The notes under the pieces are model-generated. The model had not been told where the DNA came from, did not search any database, and was given only the letters and a program-made list of their open reading frames with translations. The position numbers and the translations under genes were made by a program. From Chondrosia reniformis (Eukaryota; Porifera; Demospongiae; Chondrillida; Chondrillidae), in NCBI GenBank assembly GCA_947172415.1, contig OX359196.1, forward strand, positions 3,784,501 to 3,848,500: 64,000 nucleotides of DNA. Direction: 5' to 3'. Below are positions 12,933-23,968 of this stretch, piece after piece; the stretch's first letter is position 1; each line of letters starts with the position of its first letter.

Positions 12933-13870
12933 AGTTTAATATATCTATCTATTTATCTATGTATATTATTTATATATATATATATATATATGCTTGTAAT
13001 AATTTTAACTCATTTATTATGTTTTTGTATTAGTCTGTTAACAAATTCATTTAATACTGCATTTAACAATCTTTATTATTATTATACTGCTGACTACAAT
13101 ATGTATGACTTCCTTTCAACTTTGTATTCACTCCTAAATCCTTTACAGTGTAAGTCACATTACTTTTTTTAAATTGGCGATTTTTCTGATTCAGTGTGCA
13201 AAGTTGATTTAAACAGCCTGTAAAATTGCCACCTCCTACTATAGCTACCATCCAATGCATGTACAATTGTTTGTTGAATTTGATACATTCAATTCAATCT
13301 ATTACAAGGGGAGTAAATTTCACAAAACCTATACAAATTCTGTTATGCAATTTACTATGTTGCACCAATATTGCAACCAAGTCATTGAAGTCCCATTAGA
13401 TACTTTACGTATACTTTGCATAAATGTACAGATTTACAGTTGCAAATATTTCACTTAACCCATATATATACATGAATATAAAAAATAGCAATGAAGCTTA
13501 AATTAGTTTACGTTTGTATACAATTGTCACTCCTATGCCTTGCAAAATGTCAAATTTCAGGCATCCAGCCGTTTTTAAAACAGCAAAAGATAGGTGGAAA
13601 TTAAGGTTTATAGTGAACAGAGGAATTCATAATTCATGTACGTAAGTAGTTCAGTTAAGAACATAATAAATGAAGATTTTGAATCCATTCCAGGTTCACA
13701 GTTGGCATGTTATCACAGATATGAATATATGTAAATAACCTGGGGCATCCTTAAAATTTACAGTGGGTAAGAAATGTTTTAACATGCTAAAATATTTTCA
13801 GTGCTGTATGACTTGTAATTCAAGCTTAAGAGTTTTTTTAAGTAAACTAATTTTAATAGAGTCACAGATG
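12933..13870. other. Intergenic space between convergent genes
   Basis: This AT-rich stretch lies between the stop codon of the M8-EGF-LamG gene and the stop codon of the hnRNP gene. It starts with a (TA)n run (12970-12992). I see no convincing exon apart from the optional short C-terminal exon near 13199 noted for the EGF gene. In copy B the same stretch is split by the palindrome cluster at 37707-46458. Confidence 0.6.
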
Positions 13871-16800
13871 TTATGGCCTTGGATATGGATGGTAGGGCTG
13901 AGGGCTGTAGCTAGGTCTTATTGGACCCTGTTTGTTGCCTCCAACACTTGAGCCTAAAGAATGAGAATAATCTACACTAAAGCAAACTGGCAAACTTAAA
14001 ACAAATTCAACAAACCTAGCCTTTTAGATAGCTATGTTTTAAATTCATTGCACCTAATTTATAGTATCACACATGCAATGTATCCATCATCCATCATGTT
14101 TTACAAAGGGCACATATGTACATATGTCAGTTACATATGTTCAAACTAATATTCAAGTAAAATAAGAGACATATCACATATGGTCCCTATGCATATCGTG
14201 TGTACATAAGTACGTATATACGTACATTCAATATCAGTATAATACTGATATTTCATACACGATTATCATGACTGTACTTTTCAATACTGCCCAACACTAT
14301 TTCACTGTACACACACACATATACGTACGTACAAGCCCAACAAGTAGACAAGTAATTCAAGTGCGGGGGGCAGTGTAGCAGTTTCCACAAACCTCCACTA
14401 TCATTTTGTCTTCGCCAATTGCCATGACCGTGGTCACCTCCACCTGGCTGATATGTATTCTCTTGTGGACCATACCCACCATATCCACCTGCACCACCAC
14501 CTCCAAATCCTTGGTATCCACCATAACTTTGTGGTTGGGAATAGTTGTAACCTATGCAACAATAATAATGACACCGGAAAAATCAATTTGCTATAATATG
14601 TTTAATTATTCCAGCATACAAAAACACATATGTACGTATATACAGTAGAATCAAGTTAGTTGTGAGACGTACGGTGGTAAAAACTTACACACCAAAACAA
14701 GAGAATTGTAAGTTAATACGCAAGTACCTTTAACAATACTGGATTGACTGATAAAATCCAATGAACAATAATGGAGGTCAAGATAATCAATATCGCTGTA
14801 GTTATTGTTATACTGTTGAACCAGTTAAGTGGTAAAATCAAGCAAATGAGAGTCCAAAGTGCACGAAATAACTGTATACTATGCTTACTGCTCGTGGTTT
14901 CTTCACGAATCATGTGTCGTGCACGTGGTTCTGGAATTACGTATTTTCTTCGCATTCGCACAGGTGCACCAACAATGTTTCAGAAAGATGGCTGAAATCG
15001 GTAGCACTAGTGTAGATACACAACTCGTGAAGAAACCACAAGCAGAAAGGGTAGCATAGAAATACGTATTTAGCTTAAGAGCTGATTCCAAAAGTGTAGT
15101 AATCGCTAAAGAAGATCAGACACCTGTATGTTGATACTTTTATGACAACTTTGCTTGTTTCAATATCATGATATAATTATCATGACTGTGCTTTTTAATA
15201 CCACCCAAAACTAATCAAAAGAATTTGATGCGACAAGACATTTTACACAAATGTGGTAGATCATATTTTTAGCTGCATTATCTTTGTCAAAGTACTGAAA
15301 TAAAAGAAAATTATATGGTTTAGTGATTTTGATAAATCAAATAACATAAATTGTACTCTATAAACAAAAATGAGCCCAAATTACTGAAGTATGACTAGCA
15401 AAGTGTGTGTTTAGCATAAAATGGAGAACCCCAATATTTCCCTCACTACTGTTACAAAGATGGATCATTCTCAAGTTTGTACACTTACGTACCTCCTCCT
15501 CCATAGTATCCTGAGCCATAATAACTAGGCATATAATTCTGTTGTTGATAACCTATATGCCCCTGTTGCCCCCTCCCACCTTGGTAAGATCCTCCAGAGC
15601 CCCGTCCATTTCTAAATGGCATTTTGTTGTCTCTAGGCTGAGCCCTTTTGCATTCAACCTATTCAAGCAATCCAATAAAAGGGACTTTTTACTGAGAAAA
15701 CTTTACTACCCTCATTAGAAAGTTAAAAATGAATCAGTAATGTCACAAAGGTAAAAACATACTTCCCGTTCTCCTTCTTTAATGATATGAAATGTATTCT
15801 TCAGCACCCTATCTACAGATTCTTCTAAATCAAAAACCACAAAGATAAAACCTCTTCTTTTTCCAGTTGTTTTGTCAGTTACCAGGGCTAACTCTTCAAT
15901 CTAATTGGGAAGTTTCACATACGTAACCTTCCTGCATGGAAAGAGGCCTCACAACTCACTTCACCAAATTGTGAAAAATATTCTTCCAGTGGCTTTTTTT
16001 CCATTTCTGGTGGTACACCTCCAACAAAGATTTTCTTAGTCTTAAAATAAGAACCTTGTGGAGGAGGTCGACTAGATTTCATTGGAACAGCTTTCTTTAC
16101 ATCAACCTACATTGAAACAATAGTCATTTTATGTACGTACTGTTTAAAACTTACCTAACTGTTTCATAATTCAATAAATTCAAGACATACGTACAAGATT
16201 TACATCTATTTACGTAGTTGGTGATAAAATGACATGACTAGTGAGGTTGACTAATTATCTGCAAGTTTCAGTAGACTCTGCTAATCAAATATACAAGCAG
16301 AATCAGAAATCTACATATCAAACAAATCTTCGTATACGTATACGTACATACGTACATACGTATACATAAAAGCATTCAGTTAAGGTACGTATCTAATAAC
16401 TCAAATGTTCCCTGAATGTCACAAAATATTAGATTTAAACTTTACATCACTAAATTGGACTGCTACATACGTACGTATGTATGTACGTACATGTATTTCC
16501 ACCATAAGTTAAACAAACATTATTAGTGTGAATGAGTTACCCAATTATCCGTACAAATTTAGATAATTTCAGGTAAAAATTATACAATGTTCTTCTGTAA
16601 ATTAATGAAGATGAATGATATTAGATGATAACGGTTTCTTCTAACTGCGCCAGACTTAGCTTTAAATTGGTACATCTTGAGTCTTGTGAGTGTCTAGAGA
16701 CGCAGTTGGTTTATCTTCTTCTTCTTCAGACGCTTCGACCCTGAGGGTCTTCTTCAGTGAAGTTTACTTGTGAGCGTCTCTAGACGCTCACAAGACTCAA

Positions 16801-18288
16801 GATGAACCAATTCAAAGATGAATGATATTGTTAAATTATAGCGGTGATTTTTTTGATTCCAACCAAGTGATTAGCATTCAACCATATGCTGTGGCCTTCA
16901 TCACGGTACACTAAACAAAAACTGATTGATAATAAGAAAACTGTCTTTAGATTGGTCAATTGTCAATGTTAATAGCCAACCTAGAATTGCACCACGTGAT
17001 ATTGTCTAAGGTCTCATCCTAATTACACATACTAAATATGTACGTAGATTACAAAAATTCACAAAGCCAGCACTGTAAACCATAAACTATACCACCATTC
17101 CAACTTAAATAGAAAGAAAACCAAAAAATTGTAATTGTAATTAATTAAACTTAAGTATATACGTATATACGTATGTACTATCATAAATTGTGTCATACGT
17201 ACATACGTACGTACGTACATATCATTTAAGAGTAAGATAAAACAATGTTAGAATGCTCTGACTTGTAACTAATCCCTACTTCTTATTGAAGAATTTATAA
17301 TTCTATATAAAAGGTTGGGGCTAAGGATATTTAATAGAAATATATTATAGAAGTTAGGCTGCAAAAAGGCTAAAGACGTCAGGAATGAAATATTAGCAAG
17401 GGCTTCTGTAGGACGAGTACAATATTTGGCAGTGGCCAGTATAGTCAGTCATGCAAATTTAAAGGTGACACATGAAAGTAGATATGGGTGTACAGCATAC
17501 GACTGTTCTTATTCCCTAATAAGCATAACAACAAGTTTCTAAGTACACAACACAGAAACTTAGCAAAGCCATATGGTTTGACCTTACTCTTTTGTTATCA
17601 ATGAAGTGTCCATCCTTGTCTTGGTCTTCTAAAACATTCAAAACAACTGACGGATCAGAATATGTTATAAAGGCAAAACCCTTTGACTCTGAAGTACTTG
17701 GGTCCCGCTTAACTTCCACTTTGTCCAGTTTACCATACACTTCGAAGTATTCAGTCAATGTGGCTACAGCATAACAAAGAACAGAGATAAACATATTTAA
17801 ATAGTCTAACTATTATGTACTACAATAAAATTACACAGTAAAGTCGCAGGGATAGTAAATGCAAGCATTCACACATAAACCTACCTACACTTACAATTTT
17901 ACCAGAAATATAATATACGTATGTACATGACAAACAAAAGTAGTATACAATACCCCACGCCCTATCACTATAGAGCTATGGCCTGACGTCCTGTACTACA
18001 GCTACACAGATGTCTTCCTATAGGGCTGTCCAAACAGTTACTTGGTTTAGTTCCTGAACTAGGTACATCTATTGAAGTGGCCTGTTTATAAACCTAGGTA
18101 CGTACATTCTCTAGTGTTCCTGTTGAGACCACCTATGAAAAGTTTGCTAATAATTGCAAACAAACGGAAGAAAATAATACGAATTGATGAAAATATATTA
18201 TTTTCAAAATTTGTCGTACTCTGGTAACAGCATAATACGATCATTATCTCCAAACTTACCCTTTCTCGTCTTGAGCACCTTCTGCCAT
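13871..18288 (-). CDS. hnRNP A/B-type RNA-binding protein, copy A (two RRMs, Gly/Tyr-rich tail)
   Basis: Eight exons, in transcript order: 18260-18288, 18106-18146, 17588-17763, 15960-16106, 15763-15900, 15493-15658, 14393-14551 and 13871-13953. They total 939 nt in one frame (312 aa, start MAEGAQDEKGKLFIGGL). RRM1 has RNP2 KLFIGGL and RNP1 KGFAFITY. RRM2 has RNP2 KIFVGGV and RNP1 RGFIFVVF. The linker NKRVDVKKAVP is typical of hnRNP A/B, D and DAZAP/Musashi proteins. The C-terminal half is rich in Gly, Tyr, Gln and Asn (GGYGGYGPQ), a low-complexity tail common in this family, and ends PYHPYPRP. Such proteins bind pre-mRNA and mRNA and act in splicing, transport and stability. The 5.4 kb TIR unit begins four bases upstream of the ATG, so transcription from the original promoter is doubtful. 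Confidence 0.88.
16665..16812. repeat. Intronic hairpin element, copy A
   Basis: Inverted arms (aattggtacatcttgag and ctcaagatgaaccaatt, with the TCTAGAGACGC region between) enclose about 70 bp. On the minus strand that core contains CTGAAGAAGACCCTCAGGGTC followed by GAAGCG, again resembling the Penelope terminal motif. The matching copy is 50138-50285. It lies in an intron of the hnRNP gene. Confidence 0.7.
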
Positions 18289-18741
18289 TTTATCAGCCGT
18301 AATATACGGACACGGCGTCCATTTGCAATTATGACGTAACCAATCACTCACGCGTTATATGACGACTCCTTTCCAAGTATCAGCGGGCGCTTATCTAAAT
18401 CCAGCGATGAAGTTAATTGGTACTGATTAATCAATCGTCTGTGGCCGTTTTAGACTTGTTTCGCTCCTAGTTTCACCCGTAAGTTCCCTTGCCCCTAGCC
18501 CATCTGTTATTACGTTAGTACTTACGTTTCTTTTTAAAAGCTTTGGCGTGTGTCTAAATACTTTTTAAGGCTCAACGCTTTTAAGGTATTTCATTGTTGT
18601 TTGTAAACAATGATAATTTAATTTAAAGAAAATGTGTATAGTTTAACTGTGCCTGTTGTAAGTTGTTAAGTTAAACAACACCTAAGCTGTTGATGTAGCA
18701 AATGAATGCTTGTTATGAATTAGGGTTTGGTTTAGATAGTT

Positions 18742-18760
18742 GGGTTAGGGTTAGGGTTAG
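18742..18760 (+). repeat. Telomere-like TTAGGG triplet
   Basis: The sequence gggttagggttagggttag is an interstitial telomere-type repeat of about three units, inside the left part of the 5.4 kb TIR unit. It is too short to say more. Confidence 0.5.
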
Positions 18761-19204
18761 CAATGTATGGTGAGATATAGGGCAAATTTCTTTTTCATCA
18801 AATTTTCTAAAACTCATAGGATATACCTTAGGGGTGTCTGTGAGTGTTGACACTAAGTTTTAACTTCTTATGACTCCATGTGCTAGAGTTACAACACCAA
18901 ATGTACATTTTAGCAATGTATGGTGAGGGATAGGGCAAATTTAAAAAAAAATCATTTTTTCTAAAACTCAATGGTTATACTTTATGGATGTCTGTGAGTG
19001 TTCATGCCAAGTTACAGTTTCATATCTCTCCATTTTCTAGAGTTACAGCACCAAAATTATTTTATATTATACTTTAACTTAGGGTTAACGTTAGGATTTG
19101 TGAGTTTAGTTACTAATTACCTTTGTTTCTTTCTACAGATCTACACAAAGAAAGAGAAGAGACAGCAAAATAACCTATTTTGTATTTATTTTTGTAACAA
19201 TGAT

Positions 19205-19276
19205 AATAATTGGGGCGAGCCTGAGCGAGCCCCACACTTACGTGAAGTACGCTTCCGCTGTCTGTATGTGTATATA
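19205..19276 (+). repeat. GC-rich hairpin repeat (GGGGCGAGCCTGAGCGAGCCCC)
   Basis: The motif ggggcgagcc, tga, gcgagcccc is followed by ACACTTACGTGAAGTACGCTTCCGC. It recurs inverted at 45878-45945 and in shorter form at 53963-53998. In both full copies it abuts the palindromic element family, so it may mark one end of that element. Confidence 0.5.
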
Positions 19277-19975
19277 CAGTGCAAGTTACAATATACTAAG
19301 GTAATCTAATATAAATAATATAAATAATATAAATAATTAAATAATTCATATGGCTCCAAGAAAGGACCTAGAAACAAAATGGGCATATTATCATAAAGTT
19401 TAGGGTATAAAACTCATTTTAAATTAAGGGATTTTTGATTTAGGCCTCCGTTTGTTAGAAAACGGAGGACAAAGTCGGCATATAAAAGGCCATAGGACTA
19501 TAGAAAACCTATGGGAAATTTATATTGAAACAATGTGTTATATTAATAAAAATTATCAATTGGTCAGATCATTTTGAAACCAACATATATCATGGTACAT
19601 GTGCATAGGAAACGTCTGGCGAAGTTTTGCTTAATTAAATGAGCAAAATAATCAAGATATAATGAAGAATTCAAAGTTACGATTGCGCAAGCTGGTGATA
19701 TATTGTGATGTTTATCTAATGCGTCACCAACACCTTCGTATGTCGCTCCGTACACACATTTTGTGAATCATGTGACGTTGCGTAAACGTCACCGACTCGT
19801 TGCTAAAGAAGATCATCCTTTCGAGAACGGCTATGACAAGTCGACGCTCTCCTACGAGAAGGAGCTACCGAATAAGCGAGTTGTAGCGAAGGTTAGAATG
19901 AACGTATTTGTATACGTTCATGCTAAGTTTAAGCCAAAAGTGTTGCTATATATATTGATGTAGAGAAATAAAAGA
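19277..19975. repeat. Palindrome-associated repeat unit U, copy 1
   Basis: The unit begins cagtgcaagttacaatatac and contains a 63-codon open frame on the minus strand (19564-19755). The same unit, with the frame kept, occurs at 38705-39425, 40861-41630 (inverted), 42866-43640 and 44925-45680. I treat it as non-coding transposon sequence because the copies differ by amino-acid changes about as freely as by silent ones. Confidence 0.6.
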
Positions 19976-21270
19976 AATTCGTTTAGACGACCGTAGTAAA
20001 ACTGTGGTACTTTAAGCTCCGTCATAATCTGCTTATGTTTTCTATTACTTATCCATGTGTGTACGTGTGCAGGAGTGTAATTGGATACTAGGGGTGGATT
20101 TGGATAAATATGCGTGCGTGCAAGCTCATGAGTTGAGTATATATATATATATTGTTTAAATACAATCAAGTACTACACAGTGCAAGTTACAAATTTATAC
20201 ACGGATGCAAGTGACTCCCAAGATAATCACACTGAGGTATATAATATAATACGGATGCAAATGACTCCCAAAATAATCACAATCAGGTATATTAAACGCT
20301 ACAAGACTTTAGCCACACTGAAATTCTCAACTGCTGCATACAGAGTAGTAGTCTCTACAGATCATATAAGGTTAAATACATGGCCTTCCAATTACCTTTT
20401 CACACCTAAGTATAGACTGAAGATGATGCATCTGGATGCCATTATCAGCAAAAATTCCAGTCTCATGCAGGGGATCTCAGCCAATAATCACCGCAGATTT
20501 GACTTGCCTTGAGTGTCAGCTAGGAGTACCATTGGTTGCTTGCATGCATTCACATAAACAACAGGGTTAGAGACGATTTGGTAACTTGCACACAAGGGAC
20601 ATTGTTCATGAAATAAATTAAAGGCCCCAGCCTTTATGTCCCTGTGTGCAAGTTACCAAATCGTCTCTAACCCTGTTGTTTATGTGAATGCATGCAAGCA
20701 ACCAATGGTACTCCTAGCTCACACTCAAGGCAAGTCAAATCTGCGGTGATTATTGGCTGAGATCCCCTGCATGAGACTGGAATTTTTGCTGATAATGGCA
20801 TCCAGATGCATCATCTTCAGTCTATACTTAGGTGTGAAAAGGTAATTGGAAGGCCATGTATTTAACCTTATATGATCTGTAGAGACTACTACTCTGTATG
20901 CAGCAGTTGAGAATTTCAGTGTGGCTAAAGTCTTGTAGCGTTTAATATACCTGATTGTGATTATTTTGGGAGTCATTTGCATCCGTATTATATTATATAC
21001 CTCAGTGTGATTATCTTGGGAGTCACTTGCATCCGTGTATAAATTTGTAACTTGCACTGTGTAGTACTTGATTGTATTTAAACAATATATATATATATAC
21101 TCAACTCATGAGCTTGCACGCACGCATATTTATCCAAATCCACCCCTAGTATCCAATTACACTCCTGCACACGTACACACATGGATAAGTAATAGAAAAC
21201 ATAAGCAGATTATGACGGAGCTTAAAGTACCACAGTTTTACTACGGTCGTCTAAACGAATTTCTTTTATT
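19969..21270. repeat. 1.3 kb near-perfect palindrome (foldback)
   Basis: Two arms of about 645 bp are reverse complements around a centre near 20618. The same 110-codon open frame appears on the plus strand at 20180-20512 and on the minus strand at 20725-21057, with identical translation. A short asymmetric loop lies between gggacat (20598-20604) and atgtccc (20636-20642). The loop reads in the orientation also seen at 44330-44370, and inverted at 40261-40308. Confidence 0.9.
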
Positions 21271-21408
21271 TATATATATATATATGTATATATATATGTG
21301 CCGTACGTCATGCCGTATAGTTCTATTTACTCATTCACAATGGCTGCCGCTAGCAAACCTCTGTAGACTAGCTGGTGCGGAAGGCTTCTGAGGAAAGAGG
21401 ATGCGCAC

Positions 21409-21765
21409 CAAACACGGCTAATCGACTACTGTGTTCAGGTGCTACACTCAGAGGAAGGCAATGCGGGGAAGGCTACTTCGCATTCGCCCTCCTACAGTCT
21501 AAAACACGGCTAATCGCACCAAACACGGCTAACCGACTACTGTGTTCGGGTGCTACACTCATAGGAAGGCAATGCGGGGAAGGCTACTTCGCATTCGCCC
21601 TCCTGCAGTCTAAAGCCCTCCTGCAGTCTAAAATACGGCTAATCGACTACTGTGTTCAGGTGCTACGCTCAGAGGAAGGCAATGCAGGGAAGGCTACTTC
21701 GCATTCGCCCTCCTGCAGTCTAAAATACGGCTAATCGACTACTGTGTTCAGGTGCTATGCTCGGA
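21409..21765 (+). repeat. GC-rich tandem repeat, about four units of 85-115 bp
   Basis: Each unit starts acggctaatcgactactg and contains gctacttcgcattcgccctc, then cctgcagtctaaa. Unit starts are near 21413, 21524, 21642 and 21727. Units differ in length through partial duplications (for example a repeated cctgcagtctaaa at 21601-21628). An open frame runs through the array, but I consider it incidental. Confidence 0.8.
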
Positions 21766-22091
21766 AAGGTATGCTCGCCCCCACGATGATAATCATCTGT
21801 CTAGTAATAATATTAATTAACAATTTATTGCGAAATTGTGGCTACTTTTAGTTACGAAGCTGCGAATGATGTAATCCAACTTGCGCAACCGCCATGTACC
21901 GGTATATACGGGTATTACGCAATTGTCGTACGAGCTGTAATGAAGTCTATAAGTATGCATAAACATTACCAGCGACCTTTTCCAAGATTTTTTGTGCATT
22001 TAATAGCATTCATGTGTCTAATTAAATTCATTCATTGTCTAATTAAATTCATTCGTAATATTTAGGCGGTTTTTTAAGGCGGTTTTAAAAA

Positions 22092-23151
22092 ATGTCATTT
22101 TTGGAAATTGGTAAGGTTGCTTTTGGACCACAAGATGATCTACTTGATTGGTTTCAATCAAAAGGCCTGCTGGCAAGCAGCAGGACCTGTTCCTGTGGCA
22201 CAGCTATGACCATGGTGCCACGCCAAGATATCTCGGACAAATTCAGGTACATATAAAATTAATAAAACTTATTTTACAATAAAAATAGGATAAAAATAAT
22301 TATAATTATGTAATTATCACATAGATGGAGGTGTCCTGCATGTCACAAGTGTGCCACACTCCGGGAGGGGAGCTTCTTCAGTAAATCTAAGCTCACACTG
22401 CAGAAGTGGCTCCTCCTCATGCACTGGTGGGCCTTCGAAATAGCTGTAACAACTGCTGCTGCCCAAATAGAGGTCACTGAGAACACGGCATGTGCAGCAT
22501 TCCAGTCGTTTCGGGAGGTGTGCTCCACCAAGCTGTGTTCTCTGCAGATTCTCCTTGGAGGTCAAGGGGTGGTGGTGCAAATCGACGAGTCGCTGTTTTC
22601 CCACAAACCTAAGGTATATAAAATTACAAAGAAATGATGATTGAAAAAAGAAATTAACATTTAAATTCAATTAACATTCCAAATGTACTTATGTATACAC
22701 AGAATCACAGGGGCAGACCTCCAAGGCAGGAACGATGGGTGTTTGGGCTATGTGACACTTCCTTCGACCCAGCCCTTGGGTACATGGAGCTGTTGCCCGA
22801 CCGAAGGGCTGGTACTCTGCTGCCAATTATTCAAGCTCATGTGAAGCCAGGCACAATCATCGCCTCTGATGAATGGAGGGCGTACAGTAATGTTGGGCAG
22901 CTACCCAATGTAGCTGCCCACAGAACTGTAAATCACAGCCTTAACTTTGTGGGTCCTACTGGGACCCACACACAAAACATACAAGGTATTGGAATAGAGC
23001 AAAAATTAAATTTAAAAACATGAGAGGGGTTTCAGAAGAACAACTGCCGTCCTACCTGGACGAGTTCATGTGGTGGGAGCGGTATGGGGTATCAAAAAGG
23101 GAAGCGTTTCAAAACCTAATTGCACAGATTAAACAACAATATCCTGTTTAG
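22092..23151 (+). pseudogene. Merlin-superfamily transposase (ISXO2/IS1016-like DDE), frameshifted
   Basis: Exons 22092-22246, 22325-22613 and 22703-about 22987 join in frame. They give a zinc-ribbon-like N-terminus (WRCPACHKCATLREGSFF) and then the DDE core. The core contains VVQIDESLFSHKPKNHRGRP (first D), FGLCDTSFDPALGYMEL, GTIIASDEWRAY (second D) and HRTVNHSLNF. The C-terminal region YWNRAKIKFKN...SYLDEFMWWERYG lies in another frame: after HTQNIQG one base is missing near 22987. The family normally has NIEGxW here. The copy is therefore inactive unless the genome sequence is wrong at that base. Merlin elements move by cut-and-paste. This copy lies inside the 57-bp TIR unit. Confidence 0.85.
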
Positions 23152-23700
23152 ATAGTTACTTCATCTTTTACATTTACACTATTTATATCCGTTTTTGTAA
23201 TCATATAGATAGTAATGATTGGCTTGACAAAATACAAAATAAATCAAGGGTTTGTTTACAAACAAACAATGAGTAAACAAACACAAACAGTTGAGAATAC
23301 ATAACTAATGTGACAACAAAAACGGCCAATCTTTAATTAAACTGGAATTATAGTATAGCATTTAGTTGGGATTCCCTAAGCGGGCCAAATTACAGAACAC
23401 CTGAACCGTAGGCGCTCTGTAATTTTTCGGAAATTTTTTAAACGCAAAATCAGGGCAAGAACCATAACAAGGACGAGAAATCATGGATACAGCCAACGAT
23501 CCCAGCTAACAACTTACGGGCGCATCTGATTTTCGAAAGCGTACGGTGATCCTTCCATCCATCAACCCCTACCAACAAACAAAGAAGTAAAGGCAGTAAA
23601 CGCCCAGCGATACTTGGAAGCGCCTCTTGAAGTGACACGTAAGTGATTGGTTACGTCATAATTGCAAATGGACGCCGTGTCCGTATATTACGGCTGATCC

Positions 23701-23968
23701 CTCGACTACCTGGGCATATAGGAATGTGAATTAATCACAACTCGGCCGATTCATCAAGGCAAACAGACAGAGTGAGTTATCAGACCATAGAGGATAAAAC
23801 TTACTAGTCAAACAGATTTATAGTCTTTTTCACACGTGGTTTATAGGAAATGACGTATGTATATCGTCTAAACATGGACGCCACTTTGAAATTGTGTGAT
23901 TGGGCATTCCCTATGGTGACGTCACGGTGGCTGTCTGAGCTGTCATGGTCGCGCGCTCCACTTTTTGC
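23701..23968 (-). promoter_or_regulatory. Displaced hnRNP upstream region, copy A, with CRE-type palindrome
   Basis: This block matches 52735-53007, which sits directly upstream of the hnRNP start codon in copy B. Here it is 5.4 kb away because of the TIR unit. It contains TGACGTCA (23917-23924), an ATF/CREB-type site conserved in copy B. Similarity stops at 23968, the duplication breakpoint. Confidence 0.55.

Larger units (their letters stand above)
18292..23698. mobile_element. 5.4 kb DNA-transposon-like unit with 57-bp perfect terminal inverted repeats, carrying a Merlin transposase
   Basis: Both ends begin ATCAGCCGTAATATACGGAC (one inverted) and match for 57 bp without mismatch. Copy B keeps the ungapped sequence: its ccatttta runs straight into ctcgactacc (52727-52743), which marks this unit as an insertion or a loss there. 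I cannot see a clean target-site duplication. Inside, from left to right, are a telomere-like triplet, the palindrome at 19969-21270, the tandem repeat at 21409-21765 and the Merlin transposase at 22092-23151. The element may be a Merlin with unusually long TIRs, or a composite that trapped one. Confidence 0.75.
8323..23968. repeat. Segmental duplication, copy A
   Basis: Direct comparison shows near-identical sequence to 26466-53007. It runs from intron 19 of the M8-EGF gene, through the EGF/LamG exon and the whole hnRNP gene, to about 268 bp upstream of the hnRNP start codon block. The left breakpoint is at about 8323 (copy B 26466) and the right breakpoint at about 23968 (copy B 53007). Copy-specific insertions are 8446-9663 and 18292-23698 here. 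In copy B they are 29317-37104, 37707-46458, about 50613-51146 and 51481-51920. The two copies lie in the same orientation with a 2.5 kb spacer that holds an integrase gene. Confidence 0.9.

Noticed and set aside
18742..18760. Telomere or fused chromosome end
   Set aside because: Only about three TTAGGG units inside a transposon; normal gene-bearing sequence lies on both sides.
20180..20512. 110-codon open frame (MQVTNLYTDASDSQDNH) repeated across the palindromes
   Set aside because: It appears on both strands only because the DNA is palindromic; the protein has no domain and other copies are interrupted by small indels.
21375..21734. 119-codon frame over the GC-rich tandem array
   Set aside because: It is a product of the tandem repeat unit; no family resemblance and no start or splice context.
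22419..22637. 72-codon frame starting inside Merlin exon 2
   Set aside because: Same frame as the transposase exon read through its donor; not a separate gene.
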